A stretch of 64,000 bases of DNA from Bolinopsis microptera (GCF_026151205.1 NC_087082.1:9742901-9806900), one strand, 5' to 3'; shown: positions 24,836 through 36,308, counted from the first letter of the stretch. Translations and numbers: made by a program. The notes: a model not told the origin generated them from the letters alone.

Positions 24836-27800
24836 AGGAGGGGGGATCAGGTACTCGTTCACAATAATTGAACACTCAAGAAATGTAAAATTAGTGTTTA
24901 ATATCACAATTCGCACAACAGTGAATGAGGTAGGAGGATCTAACCTACAAACATTCAAAACTTGTCACAACAGAAACTTAAATGCAGAGTGTTACCTTCT
25001 TGGCGATCTTCTCGAAGTGAGTCAGTTCATCTCCACTGAGCTGACTATTCTCATTTACCGAACCATTGTGTTCTGTTATCTTCTTGATCAGTTTAGAAGC
25101 GTCAGGAATGTTCTCTGTCAGTACCCTGGTGGCAGGAAAGTGTCTTGTCGTACCCAGAGCTGGACTCTTACCTTGACCTGGATAAGGGGGCGGTGATAAG
25201 AGGGTAACAACAGGACCCATCTTAGAGTGTGCGAATATAGGATTTAGGAGCTATTAGAGTAAGGAGCTAGAAGACTTTAAAACCCTTAGTATTCGTCCCA
25301 GCTAAGGTTATAATTATTTGTTTTTGTCAGGAGACATACTTTGATCTCACATATTATCCGTAGACTACAATTTATTTCAGACCTATTCCCAAGATATGAC
25401 TGAGACGACCTTTTGGTTCATTGTCTTCAGCATCAGTCATCATAAAATTAAGAAAGATAATTAGAATTACTCAGAAAACGCAGCAAAACGATTCTGCAAA
25501 TTTACAATTCATTACAAATTTTCTCAGTCTTTACACGATATGATTTTCACTGTCACTTTTAATTATATACGCGTTGCATTAAACTTCATTTATCTAGACT
25601 AGATCTAATATAGCCGTGATCTAGATATCGTGTAATGTAACACACAGTGTTACCATAGCAACACTACTAGTTACCATAGTAACAGTAACTAGACTAGATC
25701 TAATATAACCTTGATCTAGATATCGTGTAATGTAACATGTTTATCTTGCTGTGACGTAGCACCTAGCAACACCTAGTAACACCTAGTAACACCTAGTAAC
25801 CAGTAATCTAGAGTCTAGATCCAATATAGCCGTGCTCTAGATATCGTGTAATGTAACATGTTTATCTTGCAGTGACGTAGCACCTAGCAACACCTAGTAA
25901 CACCTAGTAACACCTAGTAACACCTAGTAACACCTAGTAACCAGTAATCTAGAGTCTAGATCTAATGTAACCTTGATCTAGATAACGTGTAATGTAACAT
26001 GTTTATCTTACAGTGACGTAGCACCTAGCAACACCTAGTAACACCTAGTAACACCTAGTAACCAGTAATCTAGATCTAATATAGCCGTGATCTAGATATC
26101 GTGTAATGTAACATGTTTATCTTGCAGTGACGTAGCACCTAGCAACACCTAGTAACACCTAGTAACCAGTAATCTAGAGTCTAGATCTAATATAGCAGTG
26201 ATCTAGATATTGTGTAATGTAACATGTTTATCTTGCTGTGACGTAGCACCTAGCAACACCTCTAGTAACACCTAGTAACCAGTAATCTAGAGTCTAGATC
26301 TAATATAGCCGTGATATAGATATTTTGTAATGTAACATGTTTATCTTGCTGTGACGTAGCACCTAGCAACACCTAGTAACACCTAGTAACACCTAGTAAC
26401 CAGTAGTCTAGAGTCTAGATCTAATATAACCGTGATCTAGATATCGTGTAATGTAACATGTTTATCTTGCTGTGACGTAGCACCTAGTAACACCTAGTAA
26501 CACCTAGTAACACCTAGTAACACCTAGTAACACCTAGCTACCTAGTAACCAGTAATCTAGAGTCTAGATCTAATATAGCCGTGATCTAGATATCGTGTAA
26601 TGTAACATGTTTATCTTGCTGTGACGTAGCACCATGTGCGGAGGCGGATATTTTTCAACTGTATCACATCTCTGTATATAGCCATCCTATTTGAATAACT
26701 CTTCTCTTTAGAGAAGATACAACAATCATTTTACATTACATTTTACATTACATTTCACATTACATTTCACATTGCATTTTACATTACATTTTACATTACA
26801 TTTCACATTACATTTTACATCACATTTTACATTACATTTTACATTTCATTTTACATTGCATTTTACATTCCATTTTACATTCCATTTTACATTGCATTTT
26901 ACATTACATTTTACATTACATTTCACATTACATTTTACATTACATTTGTCTCGATAAAAATCATTAGCTAGACCTGTGAATGAGGTACCGGGTTTCTCGA
27001 CTAACACGCCGTCAGACATCTTGAAGTCGAGGAGTGAAGGGTCGGACATTGTGAGTGAGGCGGAGGGTGGTGTGGAGTGGAGTGGGACTGAAACGAGGAC
27101 ACCCATTAGCCAATAGTTGAGTGAAATGTGAAGTACAAGTTGCAATCATCATGGTCACGGTATCTGTATGTTACACATACACATGGTATGAACCCGTTAA
27201 AATTATAAAAGTTTAACCTGCAGTACTAGTATTAACTTGCCATTTCTGTAAATCTAGTACAATCTCTAAGGAGCACATATTTTAATGGCGGGTTTCTCCT
27301 AAAATGACCAACTAACGACGAACAGGTCGGGTATTATCACTGTCTGCGTATAACAGGCTGGTGTGGATTCTGAAGAAAGTGCCAAGTATCGTAGAAATAT
27401 AGTGCCAGCCCATCAGCCGACATTAACTAGGCTTGTTAGCTGCAGATCTGCTTGTTAGTTACCAGTTTGCTGGTTTGAGGTTGGTAACCATAGTTACACT
27501 ACTAGTTACCATAGTTACACTACCAGTTTGCTGGTTTGAGGTTGGTCATCTAGTTCGTTACAACTGTTTCTCTTTAAAACATGCGCCGCCTTCAATGTAA
27601 TACTTCCACGTCTTCTATCTAGATCATTAACGACAGAAGATCATGTTTTTACAATTTTGAAACGTTTTCTAAAAACTTCCCAAACAATCGTTCAATTAGC
27701 AAACTCAGGACAAACTTACTGCGAACAATTTATTTCTCAACTTGCTTACATTGAACATTTTAACACCAGACACCATGTAATGATGACCTAACCTCATGGT

Positions 27801-30800
27801 AATGGAGGAGGAAAGAACTGAGGATGTTATTGAGACCCACCCTGAACAGCCAACTCTAACATCGTGGAAAGGAGCCCTGATAAAGGATGATAGTTTGTGG
27901 GCCAAGTGGAGGTTTGGTAAGGGAGGAGAAGGGCCCGAGCTGAGGTTTAACCCTGCAGTGGTACTTGTATCTTTACTGATGATAGCAGGGGTCGGACTCT
28001 GGTGTATTGTCCGGACAGAAGATGCTCACAAGACGTTAAAGGATGGTGAACTGGCTCTGTCAGGGGGGTTGTCCTGGTTTTATATATTCTGTAGAATGTT
28101 CTGGATAGGCTTCATACTGGTGTTATACGTCAGTAAACACGGGGCAGTAAAGCTGGGAAAGGACAGGGATAAGCCCCAGTACTCAGAGGGCACCTGGTTC
28201 TCCATGATCTTCTGCAGTGGAGTAGGGGTGGGTATATTCTTGTACGGCGCTTCAGAGCCCGTCTACCACTACACCACCCCCAACAAACACACTGCACACG
28301 GTTACACCCCTGATAACGAACTAGCGGAACCGGCCCTGACCCTGGCTTTCTTCCATTGGGGCCTCCAAAGTTGGATTGCGTATGTGGTATTGGGGGTGGG
28401 ACTAGCGTTTGTAACTCACAGAAAGGGGCTGCCCATGACTATCAGATCTTGTTTCTACCCTCTGATTGGAGGTAGAGTATATACCTGGCTAGGGGACCTG
28501 ATAGATATTCTCTCTGTGGTGTCCACCATGTTATCCCTCATCTCTGTCATCGGTATCGGAGCTCTACAGATAAACTCCGGGCTAAACTTCGTGTTTCCGA
28601 ACAGCAACATCGGGAACAGTACGGTCTCCCAGACCATTATAGTGTGGACACTAACAGCATTCACAGCAGCGAGTGTGTTGTGCGGTGGTGGAGTCAGGAG
28701 GGTTTGTGAGCTGTGTCTAGCTGCGGCAGTGCTCCTCACTCTCACTGTCCTCCTCTCTGATGACACCCCCTTCTTACTGACCACTTTCTTCCAGACAACA
28801 GGGAACTATTTCCATTATTTGTTGAAGTTAGGGTTTAACGGTGACGCTATGGAGGAGATGAATATAACGTCCGCTCAGGGGGCGGATAGAGGGAGGGATT
28901 ATAAAGATGGAGCTGGGGACGGACCTTCAGGGTGGTTACAGATGTGGACGCTCCACTACTGGGGACTCTGGCTATCCTGGACACCTTTTGTGGGCATGTT
29001 CATTGCTAAGATATCAAAGGGTAGAACTGTGAGAGAAGTCATCAGAGGTGCACTTGTGGCACCCATCACGTTCAGTTTCCTGTGGGTCGCTACCTTTGGA
29101 GGAGCAGCTATCAGGAATGAGAAGATTGCAGCCACCTTGGTCACCGATGAGACTCCATTCTGTTGTCCCGCACAACCAGAGTTACTGAACTGGGGACCAG
29201 CAGCTTTAGCAGGTGCTAACTGGCGGACAGAACTGGTTAGAGACGTTCAGAAGAAGTATGGTGGGTACGATAATGTGGAGGGATGTACGGAGAAGTTTAT
29301 TACACTGTGGGACCAGCACTGGAAGGACAACACAGCGGGGGGTCTCGAGTTTACAAACTTTGGAACTTTCTACAACACCAGCAAGAACAGGTACAAGATA
29401 TCCCTGATCAGATCACACGATGAGCTGTACCCGTTAAACGGCAACAAGACAGCAGCTAGACTCTCCTGTATCCCGGCGGGTGATCTCTGGTACTCCCTCA
29501 TGTACACCTACAATAACCTGGGCAACATGCTCAGTATCGCGTCCCTTGTCGCTATCTTCCTCTTCATCATCACCAGCACCAGCTCCGGAGCTCTCATGGT
29601 GGATATAATCGCAGCTAACGGAGACAAACACCCACCTCGGGTCCAGAGGATCTTCTGGTGCTGTGTGATGGGCGGGGTGGCAAGTGCCGCTTTAGCCACC
29701 AAGGGGGAAGCGGCACTGGCGGCTATACAGACGGCTAGCATCCTGACGGCACTACCTTTCTACCTGTTCTTATCTGTTCTGTGTGTTTCACTGTGGAGGG
29801 GTCTGGAGATGGAATGTGGGGACGTTAACCCGTACGGTGTAGACTTTACAGTGGGTGTTATAGACCCTGTATCCAGCTGGAGACCCACCCTCTGGTGCTC
29901 CCTTCTCAAGAACTTGGTCCTGACCCCCGTCACTCTTTACTTTGTCAGTGTTAAGATCGGGGCCAGTAAGAAAGAGGCTGGAACCACCTGTCTGCTGGCC
30001 TATCTGTTCTGGGTATGCTGGCTGTTCCTGGTGATCCTAGAGACACAGGTGCCAGGGTGGGGAGCAGTGGGTTGGGTGTGTTACCTGGCACACGGGTACA
30101 TTGTCTCAGCGGTTAGAGGGGCGGTCAGGGACCGGTATCAGATACATGGTAGTTCTGCGGAGGACTTGTTAGTGGCTGTGTTGTTGTACCCTTGTGTAGC
30201 GGTACAGTTACAAGCTTCTGTTGTTAGAAGGGGACTCTCCACTGTGCTGCCTCTGCCTTATAGAGTTACTAAATCTAAATCTGACAAACTGTAGACTTAG
30301 CCTGCTCATATAAACACTGCAACTACATACTGTCATGAACTGAAGAGAACTGTACAGATTTTTTAAAATAACCTCGTTTCCTAGCGGATTCTACGTTTGA
30401 ATCCGGATACATTTGGATTGCCAGCTTCAAAATATAGTTCCAATGACGGCCGGCAGTCCGTCTTTATAACGATTTGCTGAATTTGTGCGTAACAAATATG
30501 CGAAATATGTTTTCACAATTCTTTGATCTTTGTTATAATTTGTAACTATTAAATTGTACATAATATCCAACAAGTGCAAAATGATTAAAAAATCTCTGTC
30601 TGCTGATGAAGATAATAAGGCTTTTGATCAGATTACTTCTCCTACCGATTGCAATATCATCAAAGACTTAAATTGTCATTAGAAAATTTCAATCAACTTG
30701 TCAACTTAAGCTTTATTGTTTTGGTTACCAAAATATAATTTGAGCAGATAGGTATAGGGGTATAGACAAATAAAGGTTCAGGACAGATTTTCACCTGATT

Positions 30801-33800
30801 CCGTTTGTATGGATACATATTATTATTGTTTACATAACATGTATTATTATTGTTTACTGCATGCTAGTCCTCATAAAAAGTAATAAATCGAACAAAAGGA
30901 AAAACAAACCAGCATCAGGAACATGTCTACTCCCACCAGTGTAGGGGTCGCTGAAGTTAGGGTCGTACTCCATTGCCTTGTTATCAATACCCGTGTTCTG
31001 CCTTATGTACTCTGCTATCTGGGTTAGGTACGCCTGAAATAATTTGAGCACCATAATATTACTCTGTTGTTTGGTATCTATAATATTTATCTATATGTTT
31101 ATTGGTCAATCTGAAGCACTTACACAGCATTGTCAGCATTTAAATATCTGCTTCCTCACCTTGAACTTGTTCACAGTAAGAACGTTGAGCTATTGAATTC
31201 CCGACACTAACCTGAGAAAGACAGTTTTTGTTGATGAATTCCTGAGCCACATTCCAAGGATCGTCCTCTTTATTACAGCCCAGCTTGAGAGGAGGCTTAC
31301 CCTCCTCTACATCTACATTTATCACAAAGTCGTACTTTACTCCGTCCAGTTCGTGCTTATCCTTGTCATACGCGTCCTGTACTACACCTGGGGAGTGGGG
31401 AGGAGAGTGGTTACTAAGCAGTGGTTACTAAGCAGTGGTTACTAAGCAGTGGTTACTAAGCAGTGGTTACTAAGCAGTTGTTACTAAGCAGTGGTTACTA
31501 ATTACTAAGCAGTGGTTACTAATACTAAGCAGTGGTTACTAAGCAGTGGTTACTAAGCAGTGGTTACTAAGCAGTGGTTACTAAGCAGTGGTTACTAACT
31601 ACTAAGCAGTGGTTACTAAGCAGTGGTTACTAAGCTAAGCAGTGATTACTAAGCAGTGGTTAATAACTACTAAGCAGTGGTTACTAAGCAGTGGTTACTA
31701 AGCAGTGATTACTAAGCAGTACAGTGGTTACTAAGCAGTGGTTAGTTAGTTACAAAGTGGGAGTTAGCAGCCGGGTTACTCAGGTTTCAAAACATATCAC
31801 GAATTAGGGAGCTCTGACCGGAGTCAGAACTCTAAACAAACAGCATTGTAACTCAGATTACTAGAGTTACTAAATATTAAACAGATTACTAAGTAACGAA
31901 CCTAAGCTCTGCCAGCTGCCCCCTGAGTACTGGTACACCTCCACAGTACCCGACCTGTTTATCATCAGGGTCTGTCCCTCTCTTCCTGGTTTGTTCAGAG
32001 CCTCAGGTCCTTGTAGTTTATCCAACTGAGGAGAAATAATGTGTTTTTAATGGGTATCGAGCAGTGATAGGACAAAGGAGGAGGAAACTGTCTTATTTTC
32101 CATTCTCTTCTGGTTCCTTAGTTCCCAAAACTCCTCACGAGTTGAAACACAATGAGACAGATACAAGTTCTATAATGAATTAACCATTTCTACTCCCAGA
32201 TAGTCTATCTACCTGTAAATCTCCCACACTCTGTGCACTGTGTTTCTGTGCAGCTAGCTGTTCCTTCATCTGCTCCCTATCTATCAGTGGTGCTAATCTC
32301 CCCTCGTGGGGACTGAAGATGCGAGCTACTCCGTCGCTACCTTCAGGGAATAGTTAGTTAGAGTAGGTACTGAAATGGTTATTAACTTAAAGTACTAAGA
32401 TCCGGATATAAGGTAGCGTCTTATTCAACATGTTGTCATGGAAACTACCAAACTGATGAGCTCACCTCCGACGAGAATATCAGAATCAGGGAGAGGTTCG
32501 CAACACCACGCACTGATAGCTGGTATCTGGATGCTCTGTTGGAGTGAACCATCCTTTACTATAAACAGGTTACCTCCTTCTCCTGACACTGCGAATCCTG
32601 GGGAGGCGGTACAGAGGTTATTAGTTATTGGTTACTGATTTGGATGCTATGGTTACATAATACATAGCTATCTAACTAGGTTAATAACATGTATGCCATA
32701 CATTGTATGGTTACTACGTTGGTCACTAAGTTGGTAACCAGGCACGTGTTTCCAAAATCAAACACATACCTTCAGGAAGGAGACAGAGAGAGTAGAGGAA
32801 GTTGCTGCTCAGCTGGACCGTGTTAAGACAAGAACCCGAAATGTCCCAGTGTCTGACGGTCCCGTCGTTACTGCAGGACATGAAGGTCTTGTCAGGGAGA
32901 ACTGATAGCTTCCTTACTGCGTCCAGATGTCCTTTGTACACTGTCTCCTGTTTACCTGCGATAGGTGGTTATAGTCCCCAGTTATACGGCATGTCAGACG
33001 GTACGTTAGACGGCATTTCACAGCTTGGATAAGCTTGTGAGAAATATTGTTATCATAGTTTGAACCTACTCAATCTTGTCACTAATTTAAGATCTAGGTT
33101 CAAGACGACCATTTGCATTTGACATTTGTCCAAAAAAATCATAGAATTATGAAGATGTGAAAGGTGCATCTATGTGGGCAGTTGGTAGATTCTCACCATC
33201 TCTCCAGAGTCTAATGGTCTTGTCTCCACTAGCAGAGAGGTAGATCCCCGCACCAGGGTAGATGGCCACGTCCCACACCGGAGCAGAGTGTCCCTTCAGC
33301 ACCTCCTTCAGTTCCATCTCCTCCCATACCTGAAGGAGCATATTATGAAGGAGCATATTATGAAGGAGCATATTATGTAGGAGCATATAATGTAGGAGCA
33401 TATATTATGAAGGAGCATATTATGTAGGAGCATATAATGTAGAAGCATATTATGTAGGAGCATATAATGTAGGAGCATATTATGTAGGAGCAGCATTAAA
33501 TTTGTGAACTTCAAAACCTTACCTTTATCTATCAAACTTAAAAGAGTCTAGAGAGTGTTAAGAACTAAATAAGAGACAAAAAGGTTTTAAAAAACCGTTT
33601 ATTTAATCGCTTCACGAGCAACCTTACCCCTCCGAGTCATTAAAAGTACGTACCCTAACGGTGCTATCAGCTGACCCAGACAGAATAGTACCGTGCCATC
33701 CCGTGGAGAGACACGTGACTCCCTCCGTGTGTCCGATAAGCTGCTTGATCGGCTCTGCTACTCCTGCAAGAATTTAAATTATTTATGCAGTTAAGTTCTA

Positions 33801-35636
33801 CATGATTGACCGTCAAAATATCTTTTTAGAAATTCTAACACTTTTCGAATGGTGTGGTAAACTGTTAAGGGAGTTTAAACCAGGCTTTATGAATGCTCAA
33901 TACAATAATTTTAATATTGTCTAAAGATTTTTAACCGAAAGAATGCTGATATTTTTCATGGAAAAACTCTTTCTGGTGACGACACTATTAACAGATCGTG
34001 TTTGCAGCAGAAGAGAAAATACAGAGAAGAAAGGAGCAAAGATATTTGATATAAGGGCGAGTGGGGGAACTTATTGGTCTACAGAAAAGGTTGCTGCACT
34101 CGGTGGGAGAAGGCATAAAACTGACAACGCCCAACAACGTATCCCATAAGAGCTATATTCTACTCCAAAAGGTCTCCAACAAACCTGTCCCCAAATAAGT
34201 TTCCAACCAACCTGTACAATAGATGTTGATAACTTTGTCCTGTCCGCCAGTCACAATAAGGCCCTTCGGAAAGTCATCAGTGGTCTTGAGGGACGCAACT
34301 GCGTTCACAAACCCTGTGTGTCCAGTTAGCTGACATATCACGCTCCACCTAGTAACAAAGATAGTAACACCTAGTAACACCTAGCAACACCTAGTAACAC
34401 CTAGTAACACGGGTAGTAACACCTAGTAACACCTAGCAACACCTAGTAACACCTAGCAACACAGGTAGTAACACCTAGTAACACAGGTAGTAACACCTAG
34501 TAACACCTAGCAACACCTAGTAACACCTAGTCACATAAGTAGTAACACTTAGTAATACCTAGTAACACCTAGTAACACCTAGCAACACATGTAGTAACAC
34601 CTAGTAATACCTAGTAACACCTAGTAACACCTAGCAACACATGTAGTAACACCTAGTAACACCTAGTAACACCTAGTAACAAGTTTCAAGGTAGACAGTT
34701 GAAAAGTAAATGTAAACCTGTCAGCAGCGGGTGTGTCCTTGTCACAGTCAGAGTTCTGTTCCCAGAGCCGGGCAGTGTTGTCCCTGGACCCTGTCACTAT
34801 CAGACCCTGGTTGTGAGGGGTTGTTATTGTATACATAGTGTATAGTGTATAGTGTATAATGTATAGAGGTGGTGAGGACACTATTAACAGATCGTGTTGT
34901 CCCTGGACCCTGTCACTATCAGACCCTGGTTGTGAGGGGTTGTTATTGTATACATAGTGTATAGTGTATAATGTAGTGTATAATGTATAATGTATAGAGA
35001 TGGTGAGTCGTTAAGGAATATATACTAAAGAATTGGAAACTTGCCAACCAGGCTTTCTCTATAACTAATCCCTATAAGCGGACAACTTGCTGTCAAAATA
35101 TAGCAAACAAACTAATTCAACCGTCTAATTTGCCCCATTATGTTGAATGTTGATATGAAACTTACAGTGGCGGTCATGCTATTAACTTACAGTGGCTGTC
35201 ATGCTATTAACTTACAGTGGCTGTCATGCTATTAACTTACAGTGGCGGTCATGCTATTAACTTACAGTGGCGGTCATGCTATTAACTTACAGTGGCGGTC
35301 ATGCTATTAACTTACAGTGGCGGTCATGCTATTAACTTACAGTGGCGGTCATGCTATTAACTTACAGTGGCGGTCATGCTATTAACTTACAGTGGCTGTC
35401 ATGCTATTAACTTACAGTGGCGGTCATGCTATTAACTTACAGTGGCGGTCATGCTATTAACTTACAGTGGCGGTCATGCTATTAACTTACAGTGGCTGTA
35501 ATGTATATTGTATAATTTGTATAGTATAAAGAGCATAGTGTATGGTATACAGAGTGTATAAACTTACAGTGGCGGTCATGCAGCAGCACCGGACATCAGA
35601 GGAGTGACCGACAAGGGTAGCAGACAGATCGTACAT
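23197..35636 (-). CDS. PLAA: Phospholipase A2-activating protein / ubiquitin-binding Cdc48-p97 adaptor
   Basis: Seventeen exons, all GT-AG and in phase, total 2,208 bases (735 residues; human about 795). Exons: 35568-35636, 34718-34806, 34212-34348, 33654-33763, 33197-33329, 32770-32955, 32466-32597, 32213-32340, 31902-32025, 31212-31387, 30910-31033, 24996-25177, 24624-24775, 24271-24427, 23886-23984, 23535-23613, 23197-23327. Exons 1-8 encode a seven-blade WD40 propeller (GHTGFVNAV, GHTEGVTCL, GHSAPVWDV, GHLDAVRKL). Exons 9-11 encode the PFU ubiquitin-binding domain (GREGQTLMI, DPWNVAQEFI, NFSDPYTGG). Exons 12-17 encode the C-terminal PUL armadillo domain that binds p97. The family acts in ubiquitin-dependent trafficking and degradation. 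Intron 11 (5.7 kb) contains the BCCT gene on the other strand. Several tandem arrays sit on its splice junctions. Confidence 0.93.
24049..24129. repeat. 10-bp repeat in PLAA intron 14
   Basis: About eight copies of ACTCAAAATT. Confidence 0.9.
24802..24833. repeat. Poly-G tract in PLAA intron 12
   Basis: A run of about 32 consecutive G on the plus strand (poly-C in the PLAA transcript), within 30 bases of the acceptor of exon 13. Its length is likely to vary or be mis-assembled. Confidence 0.9.
25570..26636. repeat. Complex tandem array of about 100-125-bp units in PLAA intron 11
   Basis: Eight or so units. Each contains GATCTAGATATCGTGTAATG, then TAACATGTTTATCTTGC, then TGACGTAGCACC, then a variable number of CACCTAGTAACA dodecamers, then CCAGTAATCTAGAGTCTAG. 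It lies 1.2-2.2 kb upstream of the BCCT start codon. Each unit carries a TGACGTA (CRE-like) word. Confidence 0.9.
26727..26947. repeat. 11-bp repeat (ACATTACATTT)
   Basis: About 20 copies of an 11-base unit with few variants. Open frames crossing it are artefacts of the repeat. Confidence 0.9.
27796..30294 (+). CDS. BCCT-family betaine/choline/carnitine-type transporter, intronless
   Basis: An 832-residue single-exon gene in PLAA intron 11, opposite strand. The BCCT family couples Na+ or H+ to uptake of quaternary-amine osmolytes such as betaine. Diagnostic motifs: SGVGVGIFLYGASEP (141-155, the glycine-rich TM3 motif); FHWGLQSW (186-193); the BCCT signature WTLHYWGLWLSWTPFVGMF then IAKISKGRTVREVI (384-416) with the aromatic substrate-box residues; and TSTSSGALMVD (593-603). 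Hydrophobic segments are consistent with 12 helices. A loop of about 110 residues (about 445-555) with several cysteines, tryptophans and possible N-glycosylation sites is larger than in bacterial members. Two methionines start the frame (MVM); I chose the first. Substrate is inferred only at family level. Confidence 0.93.
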   Translation: MVMEEERTEDVIETHPEQPTLTSWKGALIKDDSLWAKWRFGKGGEGPELRFNPAVVLVSLLMIAGVGLWCIVRTEDAHKTLKDGELALSGGLSWFYIFCRMFWIGFILVLYVSKHGAVKLGKDRDKPQYSEGTWFSMIFCSGVGVGIFLYGASEPVYHYTTPNKHTAHGYTPDNELAEPALTLAFFHWGLQSWIAYVVLGVGLAFVTHRKGLPMTIRSCFYPLIGGRVYTWLGDLIDILSVVSTMLSLISVIGIGALQINSGLNFVFPNSNIGNSTVSQTIIVWTLTAFTAASVLCGGGVRRVCELCLAAAVLLTLTVLLSDDTPFLLTTFFQTTGNYFHYLLKLGFNGDAMEEMNITSAQGADRGRDYKDGAGDGPSGWLQMWTLHYWGLWLSWTPFVGMFIAKISKGRTVREVIRGALVAPITFSFLWVATFGGAAIRNEKIAATLVTDETPFCCPAQPELLNWGPAALAGANWRTELVRDVQKKYGGYDNVEGCTEKFITLWDQHWKDNTAGGLEFTNFGTFYNTSKNRYKISLIRSHDELYPLNGNKTAARLSCIPAGDLWYSLMYTYNNLGNMLSIASLVAIFLFIITSTSSGALMVDIIAANGDKHPPRVQRIFWCCVMGGVASAALATKGEAALAAIQTASILTALPFYLFLSVLCVSLWRGLEMECGDVNPYGVDFTVGVIDPVSSWRPTLWCSLLKNLVLTPVTLYFVSVKIGASKKEAGTTCLLAYLFWVCWLFLVILETQVPGWGAVGWVCYLAHGYIVSAVRGAVRDRYQIHGSSAEDLLVAVLLYPCVAVQLQASVVRRGLSTVLPLPYRVTKSKSDKL
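30295..30909. other. 3' flank of the BCCT gene within PLAA intron 11
   Basis: AT-rich. It holds the presumed BCCT 3' UTR and the 5' part of PLAA intron 11. No other gene seen. Confidence 0.5.
31408..31742. repeat. 14-bp minisatellite in PLAA intron 9
   Basis: About 20 copies of GGTTACTAAGCAGT with short interruptions. It starts about 20 bases upstream (in transcript sense) of the acceptor of PLAA exon 10 but does not include the AG. Confidence 0.95.
33329..33490 (-). repeat. 15-bp array continuous with the PLAA exon 5 acceptor
   Basis: On the minus strand the true 3' splice site reads CATAATATGCTCCTTCAG, then exon 5. The array repeats the same pyrimidine tract (ATGCTCCTTCATAAT and ATGCTCCTACATAAT variants) about ten times upstream. 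Confidence 0.85.
34345..34682 (-). repeat. 12-bp array copying the PLAA exon 3 acceptor
   Basis: On the minus strand the acceptor of exon 3 is GTTACTAG followed by GTGGAGCG. The array is about 28 copies of GTTACTAGGTGT with variants (GTTGCTAG, plus ACCTGTGT spacers), so nearly every unit holds a CTAG/GTG acceptor look-alike. The same dodecamer recurs in the 25.6-26.6 kb array. Confidence 0.85.
34774..34985 (-). repeat. Partial duplication of the PLAA exon 2 5' edge and acceptor
   Basis: The sequence from exon 2 (TTGTCCCTGGACCCTGTCAC on the plus strand) through its acceptor into the GTATAGTGTATA intron tract (about 34,770-34,875) is repeated at about 34,890-34,985. The second copy is an orphan exon edge with an intact CAG acceptor. 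Confidence 0.8.
35161..35570 (-). repeat. 25-bp array copying the PLAA exon 1 donor
   Basis: On the minus strand each unit reads TTAATAG, then CATGACCGCCACT, then GTAAG. CATGACCGCCACT followed by GTAAG is exactly the 3' end of exon 1 with its splice donor (35,564-35,580). Thirteen full units and one partial one lie downstream in intron 1. Confidence 0.92.
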
Positions 35637-36308
35637 TCTAATAACTCTGGTGGGGTGGAAGAAATGTAGTCACTGCGCAATTTCTAGGTATAAATTACGC
35701 TCTCTGGAGAGCCAGGGATGAAATTGAACAAATTTGGTAAGTTTTTGAATCTCGAAAGTAAAGGCTCGAGTTGGTGAAAGTCGTGTAAATAGAATTCGCA
35801 CTCTATGAACTACTAGGACGGCGAGGTAACAGAATGATTTACAGATATCAATAAAACTCCAAATTCTGATAAAATAGAAATGTAAATTTGAAACAAAACT
35901 AAATGTACAAGTCAAATGCTCAAATAAAAGATATCAGTGATTATCAAAATGATGTAAAAGCAATTATTCGCACTAAAGATAACTGAGACTGAATCTGTAT
36001 GGTTCTAATCTTCACAGTTTAGATCGTAACTGGACACTTTCTATTATGCCAATCAATTACAAGACAATCATTAAACATATAACACATCATATTATCATCT
36101 TAACACAAATCATATCTAATTTGTAGATCTAACAAATTGGAAGAGGACAATGTAAACTGTAAACTCAAAGCTCAGGCGAAGATGACCATGTGAAAATAAC
36201 CAAGTACAACTGATCACTAGGTCTATCTTGTCATTATCGAAAGTTGAACTTCTGTCCGCTTTCACTTCTTCTCGCTGTAAATTTGTCCTCATTGACAAGT
36301 GACCAGTT

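Noticed and set aside
26772..26957. His-Phe-Thr-Leu repeat open frame
   Set aside because: Pure translation of the 11-bp microsatellite.
26970..27050. Possible short exon (MSDPSLLDFKMSDG) on the minus strand
   Set aside because: A candidate start and a weak GT donor exist, but its place in PLAA would break the exon 11-12 phase and no other gene claims it.
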